The notes under the pieces were generated by a model. It was not told the origin of the DNA. It ran no database searches and saw only the letters and a program-made list of their open reading frames with translations. 64,000 bases of DNA from Linnemannia hyalina (Eukaryota > Mortierellomycota > Mortierellomycetes > Mortierellales > Mortierellaceae). The DNA lies in contig JAHRHY010000013.1 of the NCBI GenBank assembly GCA_019671135.1, positions 434,001-498,000 of the forward strand. Direction: 5' to 3'. This document shows positions 15,863 to 26,634 of this stretch, piece after piece. Both the position numbers and the translations under genes were made by a program. Numbering within the stretch: the first letter of the stretch is position 1; every line of letters starts with the position of its first letter.

Positions 15863-18379
15863 TCACTTGCTCTTAAGGTTCTCCTTCTCCTCGATCACCG
15901 CGCTCCTAAATATCTGCGTCACTTCATCCACAGACTTGACGCTGGAGCTCGAGTCATTCCGGACTCGAGCCAGTTGAGGGAAACGGGCTAGAGCCGCCGA
16001 GGCGTCCTTCTCCATGTACATGGCCACCACCATGTGGCAGCCGTCTCCTACGTTGTACTGGAAGAACCGAGGGTCTCCAGGAATTTCCGCCGGGGACGTT
16101 CTTGGCCGGGCTGTTCGGTTAGAGGCTGACGACGGCCGGTCGTCGTCGCTGAAATCGTCGTCACGGGTAGACCGGCTCGATGGTCCTTGGTAGGAGGGCG
16201 TCATGTGGGGACCAGAGCGTCCGTTAACTGATGTGCCTTGTGGACGTTGCTGCGGGTGTTGTTGCTGCGGGTGCTGTTGCTGTTGTTGTTGTTGTTGTTG
16301 CTGTTGTTGTTGTTGATATGGGTTCTGCTGTGGGCCAGGTGCTTGGCCATTGCGAGGAGAGTTCGCAGGCTTGGGCTTGTCTTGGTTCGAGGTGCTCATG
16401 GAAGAAAAGGCTCTCTGTGTGTTGTTGTAAGCCTGATCAGAATTAGACGCGAGTTGACGCTTCTGCTGCTGAGGAGATGGAGCACGGTTGGCCGACTGTG
16501 GCCTGGCTTGAGAAGCCGGGGTGGATGATTTGACTCCAGCTTTGGCAGTGCTGAAGAAGCCATCGGGCAAGGCTGCGGCAGTGGCCAGGGTCCTGCCAGA
16601 CCAACGGGAGTCGGCCAACGTCCGCGGGGCCCCAGACTGAGGCTGAGGCGGTTTGTTGCCTCTATAGTTGCTCCTATTTTCAGAAGGTAAGATGGCGCTG
16701 GTTGTTAGCTGACAAACGTCAACAGCACTGTATCCGCATGATATATTTACATTAGTGCTGCTCAATGAGATTGTACTAATGGAAAATTAAACTTACTGTG
16801 GGGGATTAGGCTTCCGTCCAGAAGGCATGTTGGGCGGAGCATGATATGCCCCCTGTGATTGGGCAGGTCTGTTTTGGGCCTGTGCTTGAGTTTGAGGCTG
16901 AGGTCGGGGCTGAGACTGGAGCAGGGGAGGCCCAGAAGCCCCTTGAGGTCGTCCCTGAGACTGAGGGAACGAAAAGGTATGCTTGGCTGACTGCACAGCG
17001 GGACGCGGTGGAATTGGCCTATCGAGGTGGTGACTCTTGGTGCCAACATAGACTCGACCATCGGAAATGGTGCCATCGGGATCGCAAGCGGCGACAAAGG
17101 CTGCATAGGGATTGACAGCTGGTATATCGACCTTTGCGACTGGTCCCTTGTTCTTGGGGTTTGCCATTGTAGGACTGTACTCTTTTTCGGCAGTAGGTCT
17201 GACAGGCTCTGGTTCAGAGACCTTAGGAAAAGGAGGAGGAGACTGCGGTGGTGAAGGCGTCTGTTGCTGTACTTGTCCCTGCTCTTGTGGAGATGGCGGA
17301 GGAGGACCGGCCTCTTTCAGATCTTGAGGCGTCTTAGGTGATTCCTTGGGTTTGACAACCGAGGCGAGTGGGGCTGAAACTCGGATCGAGGCGGCGTTCG
17401 CGGCAGAGATAAATGCGATGGTAACAGGCGAGTGAACAGTGACAGCCTCTGGCTCTTCTTCAGCTACTTCTGTTGGAGGCCTTGCTTCGGCTGCCTCTGT
17501 TGTAGGTTCTGCTGTCGGTGCTTCTGTTGAGGCTTCTGGAGCTGGAGCAATAGTAGGCTCTGAGATAAATGGACTTGCAACAGGTGAGGTTCGGTTTGTC
17601 GAAGTGAACTCTGGCGAAGGAATGAATGGGTTGTCGTCAGTGTCTCCGAAAAAGGCTGCGACGCTGGTGGTTTCGACGTCGCTCCAGGTGGTGAGGAGAG
17701 TGAGGCCAGCCGTAGTTAGCCTGGGTTTTGGTGCCGGTCGAGATTTTTTTGCAGGATCTGCTGCAGGGAAGAACGGGGCAGCGGTGGGTGACTCTGTTCG
17801 CAGAGGAATGGGGGGAAGGCGAGAGGGTGCTGCTGAGGTAGAGGGGGCAATGGTTGAAGAGGTTGCCACAAGGAGGATGGGTGATGAAGGTGGCTTGGGG
17901 TGGCTGTTGTCGTCAGGGAGAGAGGTTGAGTGTGCTTGGACGTTGATCTTGCTGATCAAAGGTGCTGACGGATAGGCTCTTGTGGGAGAAAATGGTGAGG
18001 TGGACTGGAGAGGAGCAAGGGAAGGAGGAGATAAAGTTCGCGAAGAGGAGTTAGACACAGTTGGCTGATGGGGATCTGAGATAGAACAAGAGGCGACCGA
18101 TGTTGAAACGCTCAGTGCTGCTGAGGGTGTGACAGTAGTGTTTGAGACTGAAGGAGCAATAGTTGTCGAAGGGGTTGCGGTGGGCGAAGATGTCTTCGCC
18201 ACAGACTCAACTACAGCCACAGTTACCACGGACGGAGGAGGGAGAGGGGGAGTTGCAGTATTGTTGGTAGTTGCGGACTGTTTGGTGACCCCTGCAGTAG
18301 AAGTTGTAGTAACACCAGCAGAAGGAGCCGCAGTTGTTGTTGGCCTGCGAGCCCATCGACTTGCAGCAAGGGTGAGCAT
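15863..18379 (-). CDS. Unrecognised Pro/Ser/Thr/Gln-rich protein
   Basis: Two exons: 18379-16797 and 16673-15863, 797 residues, using the donor GTAAGT at 16796 and the acceptor AAATAG ending at 16674. A CTAAC branch-like site lies upstream of that acceptor. An alternative acceptor 30 bases earlier also keeps phase. The first 17 residues (MLTLAASRWARRPTTTA) are Arg-containing and lack acids, which could be a mitochondrial presequence but is weak evidence. Most of the protein is low complexity: Thr/Ser/Pro to about residue 280, Pro/Glu-rich to about 400, and Gln/Pro-rich later. A polyglutamine run is encoded near 16255-16315. The only globular-looking part is the last ~75 residues, with FFQYNVGDGCHMVVAMYMEK followed by ARFPQLARV and VDEVTQIFRSAVIEEKENL. 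No family recognised. Real gene status is supported by open-frame length and clean phase at the junction. Confidence 0.7.
16255..16315 (-). repeat. CAA/CAG trinucleotide repeat encoding polyglutamine
   Basis: Interrupted GTT/GCT (CAA/CAG on the coding strand) run inside the Pro/Ser/Thr-rich gene, encoding a Gln stretch with His-Pro interruptions. Likely length-variable between strains. Confidence 0.85.
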
Positions 18380-19600
18380 GTAGTGTGGCGAAGAGATAAG
18401 GTAGAACGTGAACGAGGAGAAACGAACAACAGAGGGGCGAAGACGTCAGAGAAGTTAAAGACGAAGGTGAAGAGAGAAGGACAGGTGAAAAGAAGGTAAA
18501 TGTATTAGGAGAGAAGGTAGTAAAGAATAAAGGAGTAGAGGAAGGGAGATCGACAGAGGTAACTAGAGATTTGTAGATCGAGGCAACTGCAGCCTTGAGC
18601 ATCGGGGTGGAGGGGGGAAGATGTAGACGGAGTGTATGTGGAGAATGTAGTGGAGTAGTGTGAGTGTGGGAAGAGGAGGAGGGGAAGAAGAAGAAGAAAG
18701 AGAAGAAGAGAAGAAGAGGGAGAAGAGGTAAAGAAAGAAAGTGCCGAAGGAGCGAGCTAAAATGTTGGTGTTGGTGGCGGTGGGTGATGAAACGACTAGG
18801 GCATAATTTGGTCACTCATATCAACTCGCGCTCACTCTCGCACTCTCGCACTCACACTCACACCGAACAATTCACTACAAGAAAAGCCAAAATTAACTCG
18901 TGGCGGTTCCACACTCAACCCTTCGTTCTTTGAACCATCGTCGCTCTTCATCCCCAAACTTTCCCTAGGATACATGTCACCCTATCCATGTGTACATGTG
19001 TATATACTTGTGCGCATGGAAAACCCAACGTCGGTACCAGGTGGGCTGGCGCCTCACTATATATTAGAGAAAATGACACACAGTCCCATCCTCTTATCCA
19101 TGTCCGGCGTGACTTCTTCACTCCTCACTCCCGCCACAATCCATGCCGAGAGGTGTCTCCAGTGCTGCGACATTGTCCATTGTGTCCTGTCAGGTTGATT
19201 ACCTTGACGTTCTCGTCGACAATGGAATCGGACTGAGAAAAAGGTAAGACAATGAAGGCGTGAAGGCCGATTATAGTGTACAAAAAGGACAATAAGGACA
19301 AGGTGGTAATGGCGGTCCTGATTAAAAATGAGCTTGGGCAATCGAAGGTGTGGGGTGGATTGATCCTGAAAGAGGAGAAGGAAAAAGTTGGAAGAGATGG
19401 ACGCAGAGTTTCCCTGAAAGGGCAGTGTGGGAGAACCACCAATGGTTCTAAAGCAGTCACTCGGTAGTGAAAAAACGACGCCTTTAGGTTGTCGATGTTT
19501 ACTAAACGGCTTTCTTACTTTTTTTATTATTCTTTTGCAATGGTGTGTAGTTTGTAATGTTCAAAGCGAGTGGGTGTCAGACTGTACGATCTATTTTTCT
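18380..19600. other. Intergenic region
   Basis: About 1.2 kb upstream of the minus-strand Pro/Ser/Thr-rich gene and downstream of NUP54. The first 450 bases are GA-rich on the plus strand, meaning a CT-rich leader for the minus-strand gene. Nothing else is supported. Confidence 0.5.
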
Positions 19601-21470
19601 CTATGACTTGGCGCCTGATCCCATCTCTTCCAGTTTCCGTTGCAGCGTCTCGATATCCTGCATATCTTGCTGCAAGACCATCGTCATCTGGTGCAGTCCA
19701 GCCTGGTGGTCTTGCAATACCTATTGTCACCATACCGGACAAATCAGGATGTTAAACAGGTCAATAAACAAGGGCCAAGTATAAAAAGCGCGCCTGAAAG
19801 TAAACAACGCGTGTGCTGCCCCTTGTTAACTTTACCTTACTGATGCCCTCCAATTGTGCTTCATCAGAGACCTCATAGTTGCCGGCAGGGTGGAGTCGCT
19901 TGGAGTCCTTGAGAATCTGAAGTTGAGCCCACAGCTCTGTGATCTTGCCTCGGAAATGTGCTGGGTTCCTGAGTTGCTCCAATGCATTCTCCAACCGTAC
20001 TCTCAAAACTTCCTCATCCGCACGAAGTGGTACACCTCTGTTCCTCAAAATCTGAACGCGCTTCATCAACTGTGAAATGACACCAGTGATAATACAAGCG
20101 GGTCAGTTAATGCCTCTTTGTCAACCAGTGATACCTTCAAAATGAAAACGAGGGTCAAGACTTACTGTGAGGACTCGCTGGGCGAGCTGAATGTGGCGTC
20201 TCTTGAATTCCCGGACCTTGCTGGCGGTCTGCAACATGTGAAACTGTGTGATCTGGCTCATCTTAGCCTCAATCTCCTCCAGCTTTATCCTCTGCATTTC
20301 AGTCATGTCGTTTTGGGCCTCCATTCTCTTTTTCAAATCATCAAATCCAACAGCAAGCGCAGGAACCATGCTATAATAGGACAGATAGACAAGCGATTCC
20401 AATTAGTATTCTGCATAAGAAATCGTATGGCCCGCGATGCCTTGAGAATAAAAAAATCATCCTGGCATTTCCTCCTGCATACCACTCCCTATCGGGGCAC
20501 TCCTGCAAGGCTTGGTTCCAATCGTAAATATCTACATTTGGTGGTGGTCCATATTTGTTGACATCGTCTGGATGCACAAAGTTGTAGAAGAAATGCTATG
20601 ATAGACCAAGTAAAAGTACAGAAGTTAATAACTATGCAAGAGCGAAACGATAGTCTGGCATAGATATCATCGTTCTGTAGCCCTACCTTGAATGAGCAGT
20701 TGGGGTGAGTAGGATCCCAAGCATTCTTGATGCTCATGAGGAGCTGCCACACTGGGATCTGAGGCTTAACGTTGCCTAATCATTCAAGTTGTATAAAAAA
20801 CCATTCAACATTAGTGGCGAAACTAACTAAGCGACTCTGAGAAAATACTGGTGTCGGTTAGAGCCTTACCTATAACGAACTGCTGACGCTGACCAGAAGC
20901 AAGAGAAGCTCCAAAGCTAGGTGTAGTGGGTGCGGGAGCAGCTGAAGTAGAAGCTCCAAAGCCAGGCGCTCCAAAGGGTTTGGGTGCTCCAAATAAGCTT
21001 GTTGTGGCAGGTGCAGTAGCAGCGGGGGCTGCACCGAACGCTCCGAATCCTGTCGTGGCTGGCCTCGCTCCAAATGTTGATGCTCCAAAGCCTGATGCCG
21101 CTGGTGCTGCCGACGCAGCTCCGAACATTCCACCCGCAGCAGGCGCGGCTGATGCTCCAAACATTCCACTCGCAGCAGGTGCGGCTGATGCTCCAAACAT
21201 TCCACCAGCAGGCGCAGCTGATGCTCCAAACATGCCTCCAGCGGCAGGCGCAGCTGATGCAGCTCCAAACAATCCAGTGGCGGGTGCTGAAGCTGCTGGT
21301 GCTCCGAACAAACTTCCTCCTGCAAGTGCAGCCGCTCCAAAGAGTCCTCCTGCCGGTGCTGCTGGTTTAGCGCCAAAGAGTGATCCTGTAGCTGCTGGTG
21401 CAGCGCCACCAAAAAAGCCCCCTCCTGCTGCTGGTGCTGCTGCTGGTGCTCCAAACGAGAATCCAGACAT
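19601..21470 (-). CDS. NUP54: FG nucleoporin Nup54/Nup57
   Basis: Central-channel nucleoporin of the Nup62-Nup58-Nup54 (yeast Nsp1-Nup49-Nup57) complex. Six exons: 21470-20870, 20775-20687, 20595-20483, 20370-20166, 20069-19836, 19720-19601, total 453 residues. Residues 1-190 are an FG-repeat domain with many LFGA, MFGA, GFGA and FSFG units in Ala/Pro/Gly spacers. After it come VKPQIPVWQLL, SIKNAWDPTHPNCSFK, HFFYNFVHPDDVNKYGPP and DWNQALQECPDREW, the Nup54 signature. Then comes an alpha/coiled-coil region with FDDLKKRMEAQ, QLAQRVLTLMKRVQILRNRG and LHPAGNYEVSDEAQLEGISK. The last exon supplies a helical tail (VLQDHQAGLHQMTMVLQQD) ending in GSGAKS. Every junction keeps phase and rejoins family motifs, so the model is firm. 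Length is close to Nup54/Nup57 (about 500-540). Confidence 0.93.
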
Positions 21471-22756
21471 ATTGGTTTTCTATATACTTTGCTTAGTGAA
21501 AGAAACGAAGATCGATACGGGTAAGTTTTGCTGGTCTCTCTTGCTTTATTGTTTTCTCGTAGGTCTTTCTTGAGGTGATGTTATTGTTAACGCGTCCTGA
21601 TCAGGATACGAGTTATATGAATCTAGGATGGGCTGGTGTTGTTGGTGATGTCATGCTTGCTTACTCCTGTGTTGTCTTCTTGTTCGGGTCTTGTTTCTCG
21701 TTTGTAGGAAGAGGGGGGCAAAGGACGATTGGGGACGAAGGAGGCGATGTGATGAGATGGCTGAAGAGAAAAAAAGAAAAGTGATCACTGCATTCAAGGA
21801 ACGCGACTTTATGTAAAAAAAAAAGGTGACGTCACACAAAAGGCAAAAAACCTGGCCTTCCATCACCTTTATGGCCTGCACAAGGGCTTCTCTACCATCC
21901 CATACCCCTGCTGCCCACACCCTCTCATCAATCGTCGCCGTACGTCTACCTCCACACCCATACACACTGTCATGTCACCATTACATACTCTCTCGTGATC
22001 ACGCACTTTCACCCAACCATTCTCCTGTTGCCACCTGTTCTTTCCCTAATCAGCCTTCTACCACCATCCCATCTCGCTGCTCGTTCTCGCACGCCTGTTT
22101 GCATCATCGTAAAGGAGCTCCATATCTCGCGCTAGTCATCCATTCTCGCATGGTTTTGGCTGCTCTTATTTTGCTTGCTGACATATCCATGTCGTGTGAT
22201 CAACGTTTGGCAGTGGTCTTCCCTATACTTTGTACTGCTGTATTCACCTAGAAAAGCGAATCAGGGTGGATTATTGTTACGCTAATCGCCGCGATGAACG
22301 TAACATCGTGCCGCATACGCTGGTTCGCTGGTTATCTTTTAGCAGCCACTGTGTAGCTCGATTCCAGGCGGCAGAGGGGCGGAAAGTGGAGCTTGGCTAG
22401 TGGTAACGTGAGCTGACTTGCTCCTCTCTGGGAAGACCATATCACTATACGAGTGTCGCAAAACCTTAACATCTTGCCATATACGCTAGGGCACAAGGGT
22501 AAAATATCGAGCGTGGCAGAATAGATCGGCTTGACTTAAATAAACCTTTTTTTTGGCTCTTTTACTTCCCCTTATTTTTCAGGCCCGATCTCTTGACTAC
22601 ATCGTTGTTGGCGTTGATAAGTTTCATACTTCGAGAAATACCCGGCCCGCAGAGAGCTCGTTGGCCAAGGTGACTTTCGCCGACTTTATTGTATTAAACT
22701 GGGTGTAAAGTGAGGTGTCGAAAACAACACCACATTGAAAAGCTGATTTTTGACAC
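21471..22756. other. Intergenic region upstream of NUP54
   Basis: No supported gene. Contains an imperfect 20-base direct repeat (22301-22320 and 22467-22486, 17 of 20 positions equal) and otherwise unremarkable sequence. The first part is the likely NUP54 promoter. Confidence 0.4.
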
Positions 22757-23128
22757 TCATGTATGCATTCCCTCATACGTATGTGATATATCCTCGCAAA
22801 TAAAAAAAACAGAACATGGGCGTCGGGAAAGAAAGAAGAACAGAGTCGGGAACTGCCTGTCCCTCTCTTCTTTTTTCTTCCTCACTCTTCTCCATAAAGT
22901 AGAGTTGGGAATTGCTTGACTCTCTCTTCTTTTCTTCTTCCTCACTCTTCCCTATTTCCATCCCTCCCTCATATCTTCTCTTCTCTCATCCCTGCCCCTG
23001 TCTTCCTTGTCCTCTTACTCTATTTTCTCAACACCACCACCAACGCCCTTCTAAACTCCCAATGGAACAAACCGCCCCTACTTGTGGGTGTTTCTCCAAC
23101 GATCGCCTTAGTTGTTCTGCAGGATTAG

Positions 23129-23440
23129 TTGTCCTCGTACGTTAAGGAGCTCAGCGAAGTTAATACCCCCCTCCTTTTTGGAAATATGGGAGGCAAACCC
23201 CGAGGAGGAGCCACAATCTTAGATGACGCGACAAAGCTTCTGTTACATGCTATGATGGATAACACATATTCTCCCGACGAATTCCGTCAACACTTCCGCA
23301 TCACCCGACACTCCTTTGGATATATTGCGAGGTTGATAGAAGACAATGAGGTGTTCCGCAACAACTCCAACTTTCGCCAAACACATCCATCCTGGCAATT
23401 GGCAGTCGCTCTCCAACGACTCGGACATTACGGAAGCAGA
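23129..23440 (+). pseudogene. PIF/Harbinger-like transposase N-terminal fragment, left arm
   Basis: Open from 23129, with LFGNMGGKPRGGATILDD, then HAMMDN joined directly to TYSPDEFRQHFRITRHSF, RLIEDNEVFRNNSNFRQTH and LAVALQRLGHYGS, where the palindrome centre is reached. Beyond this the frame reads into the inverted copy and has no family meaning. The segment joining MMDN to TYSPDE lacks the 121 bases present in the right arm. It has no DDE catalytic region and so cannot be an active transposase. Confidence 0.65.
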
Positions 23441-23842
23441 GCGACTGCCAATTGCCAGGATGGATGTGTTTGGCGAAAGTTGGAGTTGTTGCGGAACACC
23501 TCATTGTCTTCTATCAACCTCGCAATATATCCAAAGGAGTGTCGGGTGATGCGGAAGTGTTGACGGAATTCGTCGGGAGAATATGTGTAAAATTTTGATG
23601 TGAAAAAAATGATTATCGCGCTGTCTGCGAGGCACCAGTTTGTGAACATAACGCGTTGCATAGGCTGCGGCATAATTGAGGAGCGTCATGTCTTTCACAT
23701 CTGAATCGTTATCCATCATGGCATGTAACAGAAGCTTTGTCGCGTCATCTAAGATTGTGGCTCCTCCTCGGGGTTTGCCTCCCATATTTCCAAAAAGGAG
23801 GGGGGTATTAACTTCGCTGAGCTCCTTGACGTAAGAGGACAA
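23440..23842 (-). pseudogene. PIF/Harbinger-like transposase N-terminal fragment, right arm
   Basis: Mirror copy of the left-arm fragment. From 23842 it reads ELSEVNTPLLFGNMGGKPRG, HAMMDNDSDVKDMTLLNYAA and YATRYVHKLVPRRQRDNHFF. It then shifts frame at a T run near 23605 before TYSPDEFRQHFRITRHSF continues to the palindrome centre. It contains 121 bases more than the left arm and is probably the ancestral arrangement. Broken and truncated. Confidence 0.65.
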
Positions 23843-24217
23843 CTAATCCTGCAGAACAACTAAGGCGATCGTTGGAGAAACACCCACAAGTAGGGGCGGT
23901 TTGTTCCATTGGGAGTTTAGAAGGGCGTTGGTGGTGGTGTTGAGAAAATAGAGTAAGAGGACAAGGAAGACAGGGGCAGGGATGAGAGAAGAGAAGATAT
24001 GAGGGAGGGATGGAAATAGGGAAGAGTGAGGAAGAAGAAAAGAAGAGAGAGTCAAGCAATTCCCAACTCTACTTTATGGAGAAGAGTGAGGAAGAAAAAA
24101 GAAGAGAGGGACAGGCAGTTCCCGACTCTGTTCTTCTTTCTTTCCCGACGCCCATGTTCTGTTTTTTTTTATTTGCGAGGATATATCACATACATATGAA
24201 GGAATGCATACATGACT

Positions 24218-24453
24218 GCATGGCTACATGACTAATGCTATTTAGCCATGCTCAGACTGTCTAATGTTAAATATGATGTTTTCTGGTGGCCGGGTGGGAT
24301 CTACCCAGTCTGGAGCCCCGAAAGCGATACAGGGAGAAAGCGTAGATGGCCTTCTATCCAATGCAACTACTCCCATTGCATTCGCGTGCCTGTAAAAAAC
24401 GATCTCAGGTCTGAATAATTCGCCTGGTCGTTTTGGCTTAATTTTCCTTTTAG
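24218..24453. other. Spacer between the foldback element and a small inverted repeat
   Basis: Contains a short minus-strand open frame (24242-24469, 75 codons) of unknown origin that reads into the 26-base inverted repeat. No family recognised; it may be part of the same mobile debris. Confidence 0.3.
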
Positions 24454-24515
24454 GTAGGCTCGACTCCATCCGTCGAGAAATGCAGGCGCTTCTCGACGGA
24501 TGGAGTCGAGCCTAC
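24454..24515. repeat. 26-base perfect inverted repeat with 10-base spacer
   Basis: Arms 24454-24479 and 24490-24515 are exact reverse complements (starting GTAGGCTCGACTCC) around a short spacer, giving a stable hairpin. It lies directly downstream of the large foldback element and forms the boundary between two oppositely oriented short open frames. Confidence 0.85.
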
Positions 24516-24668
24516 TTTTATGGAGATTGGTCGTTTACCTACAAAGGGAAACGACCAAAGCAAGTCCTTTCGTTTGACGAGCTACTAGAGGTATTTCCTA
24601 ATTTAGTATGTGTATTACCCAATACATGGGTCAAATTGAGAAAGCAGTACGATTGCCCACTTCGGTGA
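24480..24668 (+). CDS. Short hypothetical open frame, likely a gene fragment
   Basis: 62 codons beginning at an ATG in the hairpin loop and containing DGWSRAYFYGDWSFTYKGKR, KQVLSFDELLEVFPNL and NTWVKLRKQYD. The composition looks protein-like but no family is recognised, and the start lies inside an inverted repeat. Most likely a fragment of a longer gene left by rearrangement. It stops just after the start of the 27-base motif at 24663. Confidence 0.3.
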   Translation: MQALLDGWSRAYFYGDWSFTYKGKRPKQVLSFDELLEVFPNLVCVLPNTWVKLRKQYDCPLR

Positions 24669-24689
24669 CGTAATTTATGCGCCCATTGT
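24663..24689 (+). promoter_or_regulatory. 27-base repeated motif, copy 1 (TGACGTAA-containing)
   Basis: CGGTGACGTAATT, then a few variable bases, then GCGCCCATTGT. The same motif recurs at 59614 and 60428. It contains TGACGTAA, a typical ATF/CREB bZIP site. It lies 115 bases upstream of the TMEM42-like start codon, so it is a candidate promoter element. Confidence 0.55.
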
Positions 24690-24777
24690 TCGTTGCTCCT
24701 TGTCGCTCCTTTCTCACCAAGAACCATTCAGCTCCAACCGCCGCCAGCACCATTATCTTCACACCATCAAACTCAAC

Positions 24778-25590
24778 ATGTCAGGACACAGACCAAGAAA
24801 GACAACCGCAGCAGTCAGGAAACAGAACGCATCATTGGCTGCCCAAGGAGAGTCATCAGCTGTCATCCCGACCGCCATCCTCGCAGGAACCTTTGCTGCT
24901 CTTGCCTCGGTCTTTGCAAAGCTGACCTTGGACGTCAGGACAGTCGAGTTCCTCCAGTATGCCTGCAACACCGTCATCGCACCCACTACACCCTACTGCA
25001 CATCCTTCTTCATTGCGAAGGAAGGCGAAACAAGTCCCGTAAGGAACAACACACAGATCGATATATGTTTCGATCCACGTTGAATATTGTGTGTTCTGTT
25101 GTCGCGTGTCCAATCAAATCGGACTATTAACGCGTTCTCATTCATTTGCTGTCTAAATGGGGGTTGGTATTAGGTGGTGGTCGCTGTGAGATCAGCATGC
25201 TTCGCACTCATCTTTATCTGCAACGCTGCCATGTGGACCCTCTTCACCAAGGCCCTGAACCGCTCCAAATCATCCGCCACTGTCACTGTTATCAACAGCG
25301 CGGCCAACTTTTGTATCACGGTAAGCACAATGGACTGACTGCTATCGGTGTCTTATGTTAATAAAGTTGAGACAAAGTATGAACAACAAGGAATCCTTCA
25401 ATTGACTTTTTTTTTTTGTCTTTTGTTGTGTGTCATGGTCGACGTCAATGTGTAGGCTGTGTTGGGGTATGTGCTGTTTTCGGAACCGTTGGCGTTGCAG
25501 TGGTGGTTTGGGGCCAGTTTGATTGTTGTTGGGAGTGTGCTCGTGAGTTCAGACGAGGCCAATGCAGCATCGAAGAAGAAGACTGAGTAA
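24778..25590 (+). CDS. TMEM42: TMEM42-like small multi-pass membrane protein (DMT superfamily)
   Basis: Exons 24778-25038, 25174-25320, 25456-25590, all phase 0, give 180 residues. Four hydrophobic stretches are visible: residues 33-50 (AILAGTFAALASVFAKL), then VEFLQYACNTVIAP, then ACFALIFICNAAMWTLFTKA in exon 2, and VLGYVLFSEPLALQWWFGAS continuing to IVVGSVLVSS in exon 3. The pattern CNAxMWTxFxKAL...SSATVTVxNSAANF followed by LGYVLFSEPLALxWW is that of TMEM42, a one-EamA-unit relative of drug/metabolite transporters. Substrate and role are unknown for the family. The N-terminal 27 residues are basic and cytosolic-looking. The C-terminus ends with a Lys-rich KKKTE, which could act as an ER-retrieval signal (inference). 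Confidence 0.85.
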
Positions 25591-26634
25591 GAAGGTATGC
25601 TGACTTTGCTTTCTTGCAGTAATAAACGTATATTTCCACAGCTGACACTAGTGCGTGTAAACATAAGCATTTGCGATCGATACGACGGTGAGTGTCTCGG
25701 ATGTATTCCAGGGCATCCAAAATCATGTGTAGATAAACAAATAAAAAGCCAAAAATTGGGAGCCCTGTGCGTGAAGAAAAGGAAGCGCGTTTCAGGTGTG
25801 TGAAAAAATGAAATAGATTGACAGGGCTGGTTGCGCGCCATGTGTCCTTGTCCCTGGCGGTTCAGCCCCACGTTCTTTTATCACGTCCCCCCTTGCTGTC
25901 CATCTTGGCATGAGTGGCATGGTTTCGCCCCGATTAAACAACAACAAGAACAAGAACAAGAGCAAGAACAAAGAACAACTATGACAACAAAAGGAACCAC
26001 CCTCCCTCCCCCTTCATCACAAACTCAAAGATGGTTCATAACACAATGCGACCAAAATAGAAAACAAAAGTCCATCCCCATTGTTCAATGATGAAAAAAG
26101 GCGTTCGTTTATTCATCTTTGTTATTGCCTCCTCGGATGGACCCTCACCCGTCTTCGGTCCTGTCGCATTACAATCGCCACTCCCTATATCTTTCTTCTT
26201 CTCTCTTTTCCTTCCTTTCTTCCTCTTCTGTCCCGGTTCCTCATTCCTTTTTTTTCATTTCCCCTTCACCCTTCCCCTTCGTCCTTCCCCCTCTCTCCGC
26301 CTTCCTCTTCCTCCTTCCTCCTCCATCCATCCCTGGTCTCATATAAATCATCACTGACCTTTGATTGATATTTGATTCTCTCTCCTCCTACCCATCAGTT
26401 ATCCCCCTTGGCATCAACGGTCGCCTCTTGTTTTTGCCTTTCGTCCTTCTTTCCCATTTCACAATAACGACCTGTAACATAACAACCACACACACACATA
26501 CACACCTTGTACACATACACACACAGCATCACTATAGATATACACATAGACATTTGTACAGAATAACACACAACTCCCTCATCCCCTACTCTACCCTACC
26601 TTCCCTCTCCCCTTCAAACAAACAAAGAACTATC
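25591..26634. other. Intergenic region with CT-rich leader and CA microsatellite
   Basis: TMEM42-like 3' region, then a CT-rich leader (about 26190-26400) and a CA-rich stretch (about 26486-26525) before the next start codon. No gene seen. Confidence 0.5.

Larger units (their letters stand above)
22757..24217. mobile_element. Foldback inverted duplication carrying PIF/Harbinger-like transposase fragments
   Basis: The left arm (about 22757-23410) and right arm (about 23440-24217) are reverse complements at very high identity over their whole length, separated by a 29-base spacer (23411-23439). Each arm contains a non-coding outer part and an inner part encoding the N-terminal region of a transposase-like protein. 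The right arm has an additional 121 bases (23588-23708) absent from the left. The outer ends lie at a shared TCATGTATGCATTCC-like sequence. No clear target-site duplication was seen. The duplication looks recent because only a few substitutions separate the arms. Classification as PIF/Harbinger rests on the encoded text (FRQHFRITRHSFGYIARLIE, LAVALQRLGHYGS). Confidence 0.75.
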
